Below are positions 39,308 through 48,499 of a stretch of DNA of 51,737 bases, one piece after another. How positions within the stretch are numbered: the stretch's first letter is position 1; the number at the start of each line of letters is the position of its first letter. A program made the position numbers and the translations under genes. This DNA is from Micavibrio_B sp964633355 (GTDB taxonomy: Bacteria > Pseudomonadota > Alphaproteobacteria > Micavibrionales > Micavibrionaceae). The notes under the pieces are model-generated. The model made no database searches. It saw only the letters and a list, made by a program, of their open reading frames with translations, and was not told the origin of the DNA. The stretch is taken from positions 1 through 51,737 of the forward strand of contig CAZWGO010000014.1 of assembly GCA_964633355.1 (NCBI GenBank), given 5' to 3'.

Positions 39308-39354
39308 GCTTTAGCTTTATTAACGCGGTGCAAGCTACCCTTCAAATGCCGCGG
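39308..39354 (-). promoter_or_regulatory. SAM-II-class (SAM_alpha) riboswitch candidate
   Basis: The minus strand reads CGCGG, then ATTTG, AGCTTGCA, CCGCG, TTAA and AAGCTAAAG in the order of the SAM-II/SAM-V consensus as I know it. P1 pairs CGCGG (39353-39349) with CCGCG (39328-39324). The pseudoknot P2 pairs AGCTT (39336-39332) in the P1 loop with AAGCT (39317-39313) downstream. The conserved ATTTG, TTGCA and GCTAAA elements are present. SAM-II motifs usually control methionine and SAM genes in alphaproteobacteria. Here the only downstream gene is an orphan. Confidence 0.75.
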
Positions 39355-39398
39355 AAAGTAAAAACTTTCACTGTCATGGTAATGAATTTTGGTTTTTA

Positions 39399-39914
39399 AT
39401 GTCAACTGTCATGATTAAAAGATTCAAAAATATTCTTCCTGCTATAGACGAAACAACTTTTATCGCCGAAAACGCCGTTATTATCGGTGACGTCGAAATC
39501 GGCGCGGAAAGCAGTGTCTGGTATAATTGCATTTTGCGCGGGGACGTCAACAATATCAAAATAGGCGCGCGGACGAATATTCAGGACGGAACGATCATTC
39601 ATGTCTCATCGAAAACGCAAGGGACCTATATCGGCGATGATGTAACGGTCGGACATTGCGCATTGCTCCATGCGTGTACGATCGGCAATCGCGCTTTTAT
39701 CGGTATGCAGGCTTGTGTGATGGATGACGCAATTGTTGAAGACGAAGCGATGGTGGCGGCGGGGGCGTTGGTAACCCCGGGGAAAAGAATTCCGTCGCAT
39801 CAACTTTGGGGCGGACGTCCAGCAAAATTTATGCGCGACCTCACTATGGAAGAAATTGAGTTTTTAAAATTCTCGGCGGATAGGTATGTGAAACTTTCAA
39901 GAGAATATCTCTAA
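39399..39914 (+). CDS. Gamma-carbonic anhydrase-like protein
   Basis: A 171-residue left-handed beta-helix protein of the gamma-carbonic anhydrase/YrdA group. ENAVIIGDVEIGAESSVWYN, RGDVNNIKIGARTNIQDGT and VTVGHCALLHACTIG include the three zinc His positions (IIHVSS, VGHCALLH). Carbonic anhydrase activity is possible but not proven in this subgroup. The start is ATG 39399 or 39411. Its 3' end overlaps phaC by 4 bases, and the SAM-II-like element lies divergently upstream. Confidence 0.85.
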   Translation: MSTVMIKRFKNILPAIDETTFIAENAVIIGDVEIGAESSVWYNCILRGDVNNIKIGARTNIQDGTIIHVSSKTQGTYIGDDVTVGHCALLHACTIGNRAFIGMQACVMDDAIVEDEAMVAAGALVTPGKRIPSHQLWGGRPAKFMRDLTMEEIEFLKFSADRYVKLSREYL

Positions 39915-41713
39915 GACGCTTTCATCCTGACATAACTTCCCGGGGCGTCTTCAATCGCGTTTTGCGGTATTCGCGCCTTTACTTTTTTATCTGAAAATTG
40001 TTCCAGCCATTTCGCCCAATGTGGCCACCAGGAGCCATCGCTTAGGGAGGCTCTTTCCAGCCAGTCATCCGGCTTATCTTTATTATCTATATGGGATGTC
40101 CAGTATTGGTATTTTTGTGCGGCAGGCGGATTGACGACACCGGCGACATGACCTGAAGAGGATAGCGTAAATGTTTTATCGCCGCCAAGGCTGCGCATGC
40201 CTTCGAAGGTCGATTTCCATGGCGCGATGTGGTCTTCTTTTGTCGAAAGAAAATAAGATGGTACATTTACTTTGCGAAGATCGACAGGCGTATCGTTGAG
40301 CGTCATCGCGTCCGGTTTGCAAAGTAAATTCTCGCGGTACATTTTGCGCAAATAGAAACTATGCATGGCCGCGGGCATATTGGTTGAATCGTCGTTCCAG
40401 TAAAGAAGGTCGAACTGGAATGGTTCTTTGCCAAGCATGTAATTATTGACGACATATGACCAGATCAGATCATTGGCGCGCAGCAAGCTAAAGGTGTTGC
40501 GCAGCTCGGCGCCTTCCAGATAGCCTTTTTCCGACATTTTTTTGTCGAGCGCATCGAGTTGTTCGTCGTCGATAAAGACAGCCAAATCGCCGGCGTCGGA
40601 AAAATCAATAAGAGTTGTCAGAAACGTCGCCGAGGCAATGCGCTCCTGATTGTCTTTCTTTGCCATATAGCCAAGAGCGGAAGCAAGCAACGTACCGCCG
40701 ATGCAATACCCGACGACATTGGTTTTGTTTTGATCGGTGATTTTTTCTATTTCCGTCAGCGCGGAAAGAATTCCTTCTTCGATATAGGAATAAAAATTTT
40801 TCTTGGCGAGTTTTTGGCCCGGATTGACCCATGAAACAACAAAGACCGTATGACCTTGATCGACCGCCCATTTAATAAAAGAATTATCGGGGCGCATATC
40901 GAGAATGTAATATTTATTGATCCATGGCGGGACGATCAAAAGCGGTGTTTCAAAAACTTCTTCTGTGCTGGGTGTATATTGAATAAGCTGCATCAGGTCG
41001 TTTTGATAGACCACTTTACCAGCGGTGACGGCAAGATTTTTGCCAACTTCGAAGGCGTCGTAATTGGTTTTCTTAATCTGCAATTCGCCGTTGCCACGTT
41101 CCAGATCGGCAATCAGGTTTTCAAAACCTTTCATCAGGTTCTGGCCTTTGGAATCCAGCGTTTCTTTTAAAACGACCGGATTGGTCAGGGCGAAATTGGT
41201 CGGGGCCATGGAGTCGACAAATTGGCGTGTGTAAAAATCAAGTTTGGCCTTTTCTTTTTTATCAAGGCCTTCGCTGCTATGGACATATTTCTTTAGCATC
41301 TGGGATGTCAGCAGATAGGATTGCTTGATAAAATCAAATCCGGCATTCTCATTCCAGAGAGGGTCTTTGAATCTCTTGTCGCCGATATCAGGCTTGATAA
41401 CTTCCTCGCTCTGTTCGCCGAGGAATTTTTTACTGGTTTCCTGCCATAGCTGATAAAGGCTTTGCATGTATTCAATTTGCAAGTCCATCAGGGCTTGAGG
41501 ATTTTGCAGGGCATTCTCATACAGTTTCAAAAAGGCAGGCTGGATATTGAGCGGGTCGGGGGCAGATTCCGGCACCGGTTTCTTATCCTGATATTCCTTG
41601 ACCAAAGGGGCTAGGCGATCAAAAAGCTCTGTCATCTGGTGCGAAAACGCCACAGGGTCGAGTTTATACGATTTAGAATTTGCCGATTTTTCGGAAGGTT
41701 TTTTAGAGGTCAT
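39911..41713 (-). CDS. phaC: Class I poly(3-hydroxyalkanoate) synthase
   Basis: A 600-residue PHA synthase. It polymerises (R)-3-hydroxyacyl-CoA into storage granules. The lipase-like box GYCIGGTLLA carries the catalytic Cys337. STKEDHIAPW and SSGHVAGVVNPP carry the Asp and His. VPPWINKYYILDMRPDNSFI and NPGQKLAKKNFYSYIEEG are typical of class I. No phaA, phaB, phasin or phaR is nearby. A 6-bp inverted repeat TTGCGC/GCGCAA (41783-41801) lies in the intergenic region with the divergent lipoprotein gene. Confidence 0.94.
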   Translation of the reverse strand: MTSKKPSEKSANSKSYKLDPVAFSHQMTELFDRLAPLVKEYQDKKPVPESAPDPLNIQPAFLKLYENALQNPQALMDLQIEYMQSLYQLWQETSKKFLGEQSEEVIKPDIGDKRFKDPLWNENAGFDFIKQSYLLTSQMLKKYVHSSEGLDKKEKAKLDFYTRQFVDSMAPTNFALTNPVVLKETLDSKGQNLMKGFENLIADLERGNGELQIKKTNYDAFEVGKNLAVTAGKVVYQNDLMQLIQYTPSTEEVFETPLLIVPPWINKYYILDMRPDNSFIKWAVDQGHTVFVVSWVNPGQKLAKKNFYSYIEEGILSALTEIEKITDQNKTNVVGYCIGGTLLASALGYMAKKDNQERIASATFLTTLIDFSDAGDLAVFIDDEQLDALDKKMSEKGYLEGAELRNTFSLLRANDLIWSYVVNNYMLGKEPFQFDLLYWNDDSTNMPAAMHSFYLRKMYRENLLCKPDAMTLNDTPVDLRKVNVPSYFLSTKEDHIAPWKSTFEGMRSLGGDKTFTLSSSGHVAGVVNPPAAQKYQYWTSHIDNKDKPDDWLERASLSDGSWWPHWAKWLEQFSDKKVKARIPQNAIEDAPGSYVRMKAS

Positions 41714-41837
41714 TAGATTTGATACCAGCTTTCCCCCAATTTGTCATTCCGTTAAGAGAATGGGCTTGCCAATAAAACGCAGTTGCGCCACGATAGCGCA
41801 ATTCTTAGTCCATTTCGGGCCATTCTTGGGAGGCTCC

Positions 41838-42218
41838 ATGAAACCGCTTTTTTCTTTATTTATTTTACTGGCATTGACGGCTTGTCAAACTGCCGAAACC
41901 GCACAACCAAAATCTGCACCCGTTAAGCAGGACTTTCTGACAACCGGGCGCGGGCTTTCCGATGGCGCGGTTGATCTTTACCAGCCGGGAACCGATTTCC
42001 TACCGACGGCAGAATATCCAACCACGGGCCGCGCTTTGTCGCCGATACCGGGCAATCCAAATGTCATCGTCAACGATCCAAGTGTAACGATCTATAGTCT
42101 CGACACGATGGAAGTGAACGAAGTTCAATCCATGCCGTTGCCACCTCTGCAACCGCCGACAAATCTGCAAGGAAATTATCCATCGCCTTTCGATAAAAAC
42201 GGTAATCCAGCAAAATGA
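41838..42218 (+). CDS. Small lipoprotein upstream of hom
   Basis: A 126-residue lipoprotein with lipobox LLALTAC (Cys16), read from ATG 41838 with GGGAGG four bases upstream. A longer in-frame start at 41598 lies inside phaC and was rejected. The mature part is Pro-rich with no clear fold and contains a repeated TTGR motif (FLTTGRGLS, YPTTGRALS). It overlaps hom by 4 bases (ATGA), so the two are translationally coupled. No family recognised. Confidence 0.75.
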   Translation: MKPLFSLFILLALTACQTAETAQPKSAPVKQDFLTTGRGLSDGAVDLYQPGTDFLPTAEYPTTGRALSPIPGNPNVIVNDPSVTIYSLDTMEVNEVQSMPLPPLQPPTNLQGNYPSPFDKNGNPAK

Positions 42219-43504
42219 GTAATCTAAAGATTGCCATTGCCGGTCTGGGTACAGTCGGTGCAGGGGTTGTAAAGCTTCTGAAAGAGAATAAAATTGAGAT
42301 CGAAGCACATACAGGCAGGGTCATCGAAATTATTGCCGTTTCGGCAAAGAATAAAAATAAAGACCGCGGCGTCGATCTATCCGGCCTGCAATGGTTTGAA
42401 AATCCTGCTGATCTTATAAATACTGAAGCCGATGTCATTGTCGAATTGATGGGCGGCGAGGGTGATCCTGCTTATAGCCTTGTCAAAAAATCTCTCGAAA
42501 GCGGCAAGGCGGTTGTCACGGCGAATAAAGCTTTGCTTGCCTGCTGCGGCAAGGAATTGGCGCAAATCAGCGAAGCGAATAATGCGCCGTTGATGTTTGA
42601 AGCTTCTATTGCAGGCGGTATTCCGATCGTCAAAATGCTGCGCGAAGGTTTGGCCGCCAATAAAATCACTAAACTTTACGGCATATTGAACGGCACTTGT
42701 AATTACATCCTCAGTACGATGGAAGAGACAGGCCGCGATTTCGGCGATGTCTTGAAAGAAGCGCAAGAAAAAGGCTATGCCGAAGCCGATCCTACGCTGG
42801 ATGTCGATGGCGGCGATACGGCGCATAAATTAAGTTTACTGACGGCATTGGCCTTTGGCATAGAGCCGGACCTGAAAACAATGAGCGTTTCGGGTATTCG
42901 CATGATTACCGCGCAGGATATTCAATCCGCCGATGAGCTGGGTTATCGTATCAAACTTCTCGGGCAATCGGAAATGGACGAACAAGGTCGTATTGTTCAA
43001 GTCGTCGAGCCTTGTCTTATTCCCAAAACAGCATCGCTCGCCAACGTTCACGGCGTATTGAACGCTGTCTATACGAACGGCAATCATGTCGGGTCGAGCT
43101 TTATAGAAGGACGCGGCGCAGGCGCAGGACCAACCGCTTCTGCCGTTGTTGCCGATCTGATCGATCTCGCGCGTGATAACACGACAGCCCCGTTTGGCAG
43201 ACCAAGTCGCCATCTTAAAAAAGCAGACATGCTGAACCCTGAAGAAAAGACAGGCGAGTTTTATATTCGACTGGATGTGCTCGATCAGCCGGGCGTTATC
43301 GCCGATGTCGCCGCCGTCTTGCGCGATTACAAAATTTCGATTGAAAGCCTGATCCAGCGCGGGCGTGATCCAGACCAGCCGGTGACGGTCGTGCTGACAA
43401 CGCATGAGGCCAAGCGCAAAAATATCAATGAAGCCGCAATAGTCATTGAAGCTTTGAAGAGCGTTTCCAAACCGCCAGTTATTTTGCAGCGAATTTCTCT
43501 ATAA
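42215..43504 (+). CDS. hom: Homoserine dehydrogenase
   Basis: A 429-residue homoserine dehydrogenase. It reduces aspartate semialdehyde to homoserine for threonine and methionine. The NAD(P) fold begins KIAIAGLGTVGAGVVKLLKE. The catalytic region contains GILNGTCNYILSTMEETGRD and the segment ADPTLDVDGGDTAHKLSLL. A C-terminal ACT domain (YIRLDVLDQPGVIADVAAVL) indicates feedback control, classically by threonine. It follows a small lipoprotein gene by an ATGA overlap. Confidence 0.96.
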   Translation: MSNLKIAIAGLGTVGAGVVKLLKENKIEIEAHTGRVIEIIAVSAKNKNKDRGVDLSGLQWFENPADLINTEADVIVELMGGEGDPAYSLVKKSLESGKAVVTANKALLACCGKELAQISEANNAPLMFEASIAGGIPIVKMLREGLAANKITKLYGILNGTCNYILSTMEETGRDFGDVLKEAQEKGYAEADPTLDVDGGDTAHKLSLLTALAFGIEPDLKTMSVSGIRMITAQDIQSADELGYRIKLLGQSEMDEQGRIVQVVEPCLIPKTASLANVHGVLNAVYTNGNHVGSSFIEGRGAGAGPTASAVVADLIDLARDNTTAPFGRPSRHLKKADMLNPEEKTGEFYIRLDVLDQPGVIADVAAVLRDYKISIESLIQRGRDPDQPVTVVLTTHEAKRKNINEAAIVIEALKSVSKPPVILQRISL

Positions 43505-43563
43505 TATGTGAATTCTAACTTTATTTAGTAGAAACGGGACCGTCTTGTTTCTATGATGTTCTC

Positions 43564-44577
43564 ATGATTCCCACCATGAAAGACCATCTCTCGATGCCCG
43601 TTTATCCCGAAACGATGGACCGCAACCTTGCGCTCGAAGCCATTCGGGTTACCGAAGCTGCGGCGCTTGCCGCCAGCATGCAAGTCGGGCGCGGGGATGA
43701 GAAGGCTGCCGATGCCGCCGCCGTCGATGCGATGCGCCTTACTTTGAATTCCTTGTCCATAGCGGGCCGCGTCGTTATCGGCGAAGGCGAACGTGACGAA
43801 GCGCCGATGCTTTATATCGGTGAAGAAGTCGGCAACCGCCAAGGACCGCATGTCGATATCGCGCTTGATCCGCTGGAAGGCACGACGATTTGTGCTTGCG
43901 GCGGTCAGAACGCGCTCGCTGTTTTAGCACTTGCAGATGAAGGAGGATTTCTCAATGCACCGGACGTATACATGCAGAAGCTTGCGGTTGGACCGGGGAT
44001 TGACCTGGAGCCGGATGATTTGGATGCGCCGCCACAGCAAGTTCTCCGTAAAATCGCAAAGTTAAAAGGCGCCGCCATTGAAGAATTGCTGGTTTGTATT
44101 CTGGATCGCCCGCGTCACGCGGAGCTGATCAAAGCTGTTCGAGATGCTGGATCGCGCATCATGCTGATACAGGATGGTGACGTGTCCGGCGTTATTGCGA
44201 CGACTGATCCCGATAAAGGCATCGATGTATATATGGGCACCGGCGGCGCACCGGAAGGTGTATTGGCAGCAGCGGCGTTGCAATGTGTCGGCGGCTCTAT
44301 TCTTGGACGCCTGATATTCCGAAATGACGGCGAGAAAGAACGCGCGCGTAAAGTCGGCATTACTGATTTCAACCGCATTTATACGACCAATGATCTGGCA
44401 AAACCGGATAACGTCATGTTCGCGGCAACCGGCGTTACCGATGGCACGATGCTGAAAGGTGTGCGGCGTTTTCCCGGCGGCGCAACGACGCAATCTATCG
44501 TTATGCGCTCTAAATCAGGCACGATCCGTTACATTGATTCAACGCATAATTTTAATAAGAATCTAAACCTGAAATGA
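43564..44577 (+). CDS. glpX: Class II fructose-1,6-bisphosphatase
   Basis: A 337-residue GlpX-type enzyme that removes the 1-phosphate from fructose 1,6-bisphosphate in gluconeogenesis. GEGERDEAPMLYIGEEVG and ALDPLEGTTICACGGQNALA are the metal-binding motifs. GTGGAPEGVLAAAAL is conserved. The start is ATG 43564 or the ATG four codons later. The stop overlaps recJ by four bases (ATGA). The hom-glpX-recJ order is common in alphaproteobacteria. Confidence 0.95.
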   Translation: MIPTMKDHLSMPVYPETMDRNLALEAIRVTEAAALAASMQVGRGDEKAADAAAVDAMRLTLNSLSIAGRVVIGEGERDEAPMLYIGEEVGNRQGPHVDIALDPLEGTTICACGGQNALAVLALADEGGFLNAPDVYMQKLAVGPGIDLEPDDLDAPPQQVLRKIAKLKGAAIEELLVCILDRPRHAELIKAVRDAGSRIMLIQDGDVSGVIATTDPDKGIDVYMGTGGAPEGVLAAAALQCVGGSILGRLIFRNDGEKERARKVGITDFNRIYTTNDLAKPDNVMFAATGVTDGTMLKGVRRFPGGATTQSIVMRSKSGTIRYIDSTHNFNKNLNLK

Positions 44578-46379
44578 GCGTTCTTCGTATCCATCAATCC
44601 GTGATGCAATCGCGTTGGGTATTCCCTGCGGCGAATGACGAAATGATTCAGCGCATGATGAGCGACTACAAATTGCCCGAGATCGTCGCGCGTCTTTTGG
44701 TGTCGCGTAATGTTGAGCATGAGAAAGTCGATAATTATTTAAATCCGAAACTGGCGCGGGATTTTCCTGATCCTTTTTGCCTGAAGGGCATGAGAGAATT
44801 TGCCGATTGCATATCTGATGAAATCATCAAAGGCACCAAGATCGCTGCGTTTTGCGATTTTGATGTCGATGGCTCTACCTCTGCCGCTATCCTGAAAAAA
44901 TTCTTTCGCCATTTAGGTCGTGACTTGACGATTTATATTCCCTGCCGGATGAGCGAAGGCTATGGCCCGAACATTAAGGCACTGTATGGTTTGAAAGAGC
45001 AGGGTCATGACATGATCCTGATGGCCGATTGCGGCACGACATCTTTCGACGTTATTGAGCAGGCGAATAACGCCGGCCTCAAGGTCTGTATTCTCGATCA
45101 CCATGAGCCGGGCGAGGCGATGGCGCCGGCGCTTCATCTAATCAATCCAAAGCGTGCCGATTGCGACAGCGGTCTTGATATGCTGGCCGCCTGCGGTGTG
45201 ACGTTTTTGGCCTGCGTGGCAATTAATACGAAGCTGCGTGAAAAGAATTTTTATAAAGATAACAATCTGGCCGAACCCCCGCTTAAAAACTGGCTCGATC
45301 TTGTCGCGCTTGGCACGGTTTGCGATATGGTTCCTTTGACCGGTCCGAACCGTTTATTCGTCAAGGTTGGTTTCGAGCAAATGGGCATTCATAACAATGT
45401 GGGCTTAAAAGCGCTGTGCGAAGTCGGCAATATCAAGAAAACGCCGACACCGACCGATGCGGGTTTTATTCTAGGGCCTCGCATCAATGCCGGAAGCCGC
45501 GTGCATAAGTCCGATCTCGGTGCGCTTTTACTATCTTGCGAGGACGCGGAAGAAGCAAAAAATTTGGCGTGGCTTTTGAACGATTGCAATACCAAACGCC
45601 GCGACATTCAAAAAGACATGATGCGCGAAGCCGTTAATATGGTCGAAAAAAACGGATTGAAAGACGATCCAATTATTATGATCCATGATGAAGGATGGCA
45701 TGTAGGCTTAAACGGTCTTGTCGCCGGACAAATTAAAGAACGCTATGGCAAGCCTGCTTGCGCAATTGCCTTCGCGCCCGGGATGGATGGTCGGCTGGAA
45801 GGTCGCGGCTCGGGTCGCTCGGTTCCGGGCTTTAACATGGCGGCATTGTTTATGGCGGCAAAAGAAGCGGGGCTTGTGACGAAAGGCGGCGGTCACGCGA
45901 TGGCGGCGGGCTTTACGGTTTATCCTGAAAATCTCGATGCGCTGCATGCTTTTTTTCGTGAACATGCGCGGAAAATCATGGAAGGCAAGGAAGTCTTGCT
46001 GTCCGAAGAAGCAGTCGATGGCATCGCGAGCATTCGCGGCCTGCGGCCTGATTTCGTACGACTTCTCGAAAATAATGTGGGCCCGTTCGGGCAAGCCAAT
46101 CCAGAGCCGCGCTTTGTTTTGTCGCATGTCAAAATCGTGAATGTCGATATCGTTGGAACCGACCATGTCAGATTGCAATTATCCGACATGGAAGGTGGAA
46201 CCAGAATGAAGGCTATGGCGTTTAAATCTGCAGACACACCGCTCGGTGAAGCACTGCTAAAAGGCAAAGGTCAGAGCATTCATTTAATGGGGCAATTCAA
46301 GATCAATGAATGGAACGGAAGCGAATCCGTCGAATTTCATGTCTCGGATGCCGCCCATGTTCTGGAAGTTGCCGAATAA
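44574..46379 (+). CDS. recJ: Single-stranded-DNA-specific exonuclease RecJ
   Basis: A 601-residue DHH-family 5'-3' exonuclease that works in RecFOR recombination and mismatch repair. The metal motifs are AFCDFDVDGSTSAAIL, LMADCGTTSFDVIEQ and ILDHHEPGE; note Phe and Ser where many homologues have Tyr and Ile/Thr in the first motif. The DHHA1 motif is GRGSGRSVPGFNMAAL then KGGGHAMAAGFTV. The C-terminal OB fold follows. Overlap with glpX suggests translational coupling. RecO is also encoded in this window. Confidence 0.95.
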   Translation: MSVLRIHQSVMQSRWVFPAANDEMIQRMMSDYKLPEIVARLLVSRNVEHEKVDNYLNPKLARDFPDPFCLKGMREFADCISDEIIKGTKIAAFCDFDVDGSTSAAILKKFFRHLGRDLTIYIPCRMSEGYGPNIKALYGLKEQGHDMILMADCGTTSFDVIEQANNAGLKVCILDHHEPGEAMAPALHLINPKRADCDSGLDMLAACGVTFLACVAINTKLREKNFYKDNNLAEPPLKNWLDLVALGTVCDMVPLTGPNRLFVKVGFEQMGIHNNVGLKALCEVGNIKKTPTPTDAGFILGPRINAGSRVHKSDLGALLLSCEDAEEAKNLAWLLNDCNTKRRDIQKDMMREAVNMVEKNGLKDDPIIMIHDEGWHVGLNGLVAGQIKERYGKPACAIAFAPGMDGRLEGRGSGRSVPGFNMAALFMAAKEAGLVTKGGGHAMAAGFTVYPENLDALHAFFREHARKIMEGKEVLLSEEAVDGIASIRGLRPDFVRLLENNVGPFGQANPEPRFVLSHVKIVNVDIVGTDHVRLQLSDMEGGTRMKAMAFKSADTPLGEALLKGKGQSIHLMGQFKINEWNGSESVEFHVSDAAHVLEVAE

Positions 46380-46416
46380 CCATTGCCTCGGCGCGTTTAC
46401 AATATAAGTTAACTCA

Positions 46417-47319
46417 ATGAATTTTACCGCCCTAAAACAAAAATTTTCAAAGTCCATTGAGCTTTATAATAATATCAATGAAGACTATCTTGGTCTTCTG
46501 GCGGCGGGCATCGCGTTTTATTTCCTGATGGCGGCGTTTCCGGCATTGGCTGCGGCAATTTCTCTCTACGGTATTTTTTCCGATCCGCATTTTATCGAAG
46601 ACCAGATCAATCTTCTGTCGCGTTTTTTACCACCGGAAGCCCTGTCGATTTTCACAAAGCAAATCACTGTTCTTTTAAAAACCAGCGGCAGTGCACTTGG
46701 TCTTAGTTTTGTGATTAGTACGCTCTTTGCAGTTTACAGCGCTACCAAAGGCGTCGGGGCCCTTATCAAAGGTTTGAATATTGCCTATAACCGCAAGGAA
46801 ACGCGCGGCGTTATTCAGTTGACGCTGACTGGATTTATCCTGACGCTTGGCCTCATGATTTTTTTATTGGCAGCTCTGTCGGTAATCGCCATTCTTCCGG
46901 TATTTTTTAATATCGTTGAAATCCCGGGGCTGACACCTGACATTTACTTACAACTCAGATGGCCGCTATTGTTCTTTACGGCGCTACTGGGTTTGGAAGT
47001 TTTATATTCTTTTGCTCCATGCCACCCGAAATTTAAATGGCGGTGGATGAGCAGGGGGTCTTTTTATGCAACCTTGATCTGGGTTACGGCGTCGAGCTTT
47101 TTTTCATTGTTCGTGACTAATTTTGGTAGCTACAATGAAACATACGGCTCAATCAGTGCAATTATTATTTTACTGTTATGGTTCTGGATGAGCGCGATGA
47201 TTATCCTGCTGGGAGCAGAAATAAACCATGTGTTTAAGAAATCTGCACAAGACGATAGTCAAGACGAGGTTTCACTGAAAGCAGGATCTGAGTCTGTTGA
47301 CGAGGCGCAGAAAATCTAA
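46417..47319 (+). CDS. YihY/BrkB-family inner-membrane protein
   Basis: A 300-residue membrane protein with about six helices, of the YihY/BrkB (formerly RNase BN) family. AAGIAFYFLMAAFPALAAAI, VYSATKGVGALIKGLNIAYN and YGSISAIIILLLWFWMSAMI are the hallmark segments. The role is unknown; the old RNase BN label is a misassignment. A polar acidic tail ends the protein. It stands 37 bp after recJ and overlaps the convergent chemoreceptor-like gene at the stops. Confidence 0.9.
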   Translation: MNFTALKQKFSKSIELYNNINEDYLGLLAAGIAFYFLMAAFPALAAAISLYGIFSDPHFIEDQINLLSRFLPPEALSIFTKQITVLLKTSGSALGLSFVISTLFAVYSATKGVGALIKGLNIAYNRKETRGVIQLTLTGFILTLGLMIFLLAALSVIAILPVFFNIVEIPGLTPDIYLQLRWPLLFFTALLGLEVLYSFAPCHPKFKWRWMSRGSFYATLIWVTASSFFSLFVTNFGSYNETYGSISAIIILLLWFWMSAMIILLGAEINHVFKKSAQDDSQDEVSLKAGSESVDEAQKI

Positions 47320-48362
47320 ATACTTTTTAAGATCTCGTCTTTGCTAATCGGCTTCTGGACGACGACACCATACCAGCCGAGGCCGTCATATTCCTCATAG
47401 CCGAGCGTTCTGGCGTAGGCGACCGTATTTCCCTGGTCATCGATATAGGCGCGTTTGCTGCCTTCGACGGCGAGTGGGAAAGTTTTATAGATGTCCATAT
47501 TGTCCGATGCGGCAATGATTCTGAAGTTTTTATCTAAAAGCATGACGCGCGTTCTTTTCCATTCTTCGTCGCTCAATGTAGGTTCTTTTGACACGATGGA
47601 TTCCGACTGTGGACCCCAATCGAAAAACACGCCGAGGACACCAAGCGTTTCACCATCAAGATCGCCGCCGCGCCGTACCGTTGCTCCATAAACGGCGACT
47701 GGATCGTGATTATGAATAGAGGAATTGTGAATATCATCGACGACATATTGATCGCCGCGTGTCGTCATCATTCCATCCCTGAACCATTTTTCATTGGCTA
47801 CACTCATGCCGGTAATATTCGGGTAGGCCCCTTCATTCGATATTGCGATAATCTTGCCACTTTTATCAGCCAAAATTAAATTCATATAAACAGTATAAAA
47901 AAGATTTATCATATTAAGGCGTTTGGCGGCCCAAGTCGCATTTTCTTCTGTCGGATTTTCAAGGCATTTATAAAAAGCGTCGTCAGTTGCCCACCATCGG
48001 CAATCGGCGGTTCTTTCAAAGAGATTCCGGACGATAATCTGAACCAATGTCTGGGCCATATCCATAAGTCTGGTGCCCTCGACTTCGCCTACAAGTTTGT
48101 CCGCCATGTTCAGACCGTTTGAAATACGGCCCAATATGATGTTTCTAAACGAATCAGAATTATCCTTTGCCTGCTTGGCCAGTGATTTAACTTCATGCGC
48201 GACAACGGTAAAGCCCCTGCCAGCTTCGCCAGACCGTGCCGCTTCTATTGTAGCGTTCATGGCAAGAAAGTTTGTTTGGGAGGCAATACTTTCATTATGC
48301 TTGGAAAATTTAATGACTTCCTGCTGAACGATTTCCATCAAAGCTTTGAGACGGCGAGGCAT
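47316..48362 (-). CDS. Soluble chemoreceptor-like protein: N-terminal MCP tip plus cache-like sensor
   Basis: A 348-residue protein with the chemoreceptor hairpin tip at the very N-terminus. ESIASQTNFLAMNATIEAAR and then SGEAGRGFTVVAHEVKSLAK, about residues 24-66, match the CheA/CheW-binding consensus. A helical linker (75-135) leads to a PDC/cache-like domain (about 150-345) with LILADKSGKIIAISN and YDGLGWYGVVVQKPISK. No membrane segment, HAMP or methylation helices are present. AAGGAC lies eight bases before the ATG, and the frame does not look truncated. It may bind the CheA/CheW array from the cytoplasm. Confidence 0.82.
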   Translation of the reverse strand: MPRRLKALMEIVQQEVIKFSKHNESIASQTNFLAMNATIEAARSGEAGRGFTVVAHEVKSLAKQAKDNSDSFRNIILGRISNGLNMADKLVGEVEGTRLMDMAQTLVQIIVRNLFERTADCRWWATDDAFYKCLENPTEENATWAAKRLNMINLFYTVYMNLILADKSGKIIAISNEGAYPNITGMSVANEKWFRDGMMTTRGDQYVVDDIHNSSIHNHDPVAVYGATVRRGGDLDGETLGVLGVFFDWGPQSESIVSKEPTLSDEEWKRTRVMLLDKNFRIIAASDNMDIYKTFPLAVEGSKRAYIDDQGNTVAYARTLGYEEYDGLGWYGVVVQKPISKDEILKSI

Positions 48363-48499
48363 TATTTAAAGTCCTTAATAAGTTGTTTTTTGCACATTTA
48401 CATGGGCATGCGATTATTGCAATATAGCCAGCGATTTAGGTCATATCTATTTCATATGTATTTTACAACGTCTCAATTTTTCATTCTAGGGAGAAAAAA

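Noticed and set aside
39142..39405. ORF of 87 codons on the minus strand upstream of the disrupted gene
   Set aside because: It runs through the riboswitch-like element and terminator hairpin, has no ribosome-binding site, and its last part is another frame of the real gene start at 39224.
41598..41837. Longer version of the lipoprotein gene before hom
   Set aside because: The extra codons lie within phaC on the other strand, and the ATG at 41838 is followed at once by a lipoprotein signal and preceded by GGGAGG.
48390..48420. Sigma-54-like promoter upstream of amt (GGGC...TTGC)
   Set aside because: The distance between the GG and GC elements is 12-13 rather than 10 bases, so it does not fit the -24/-12 consensus.
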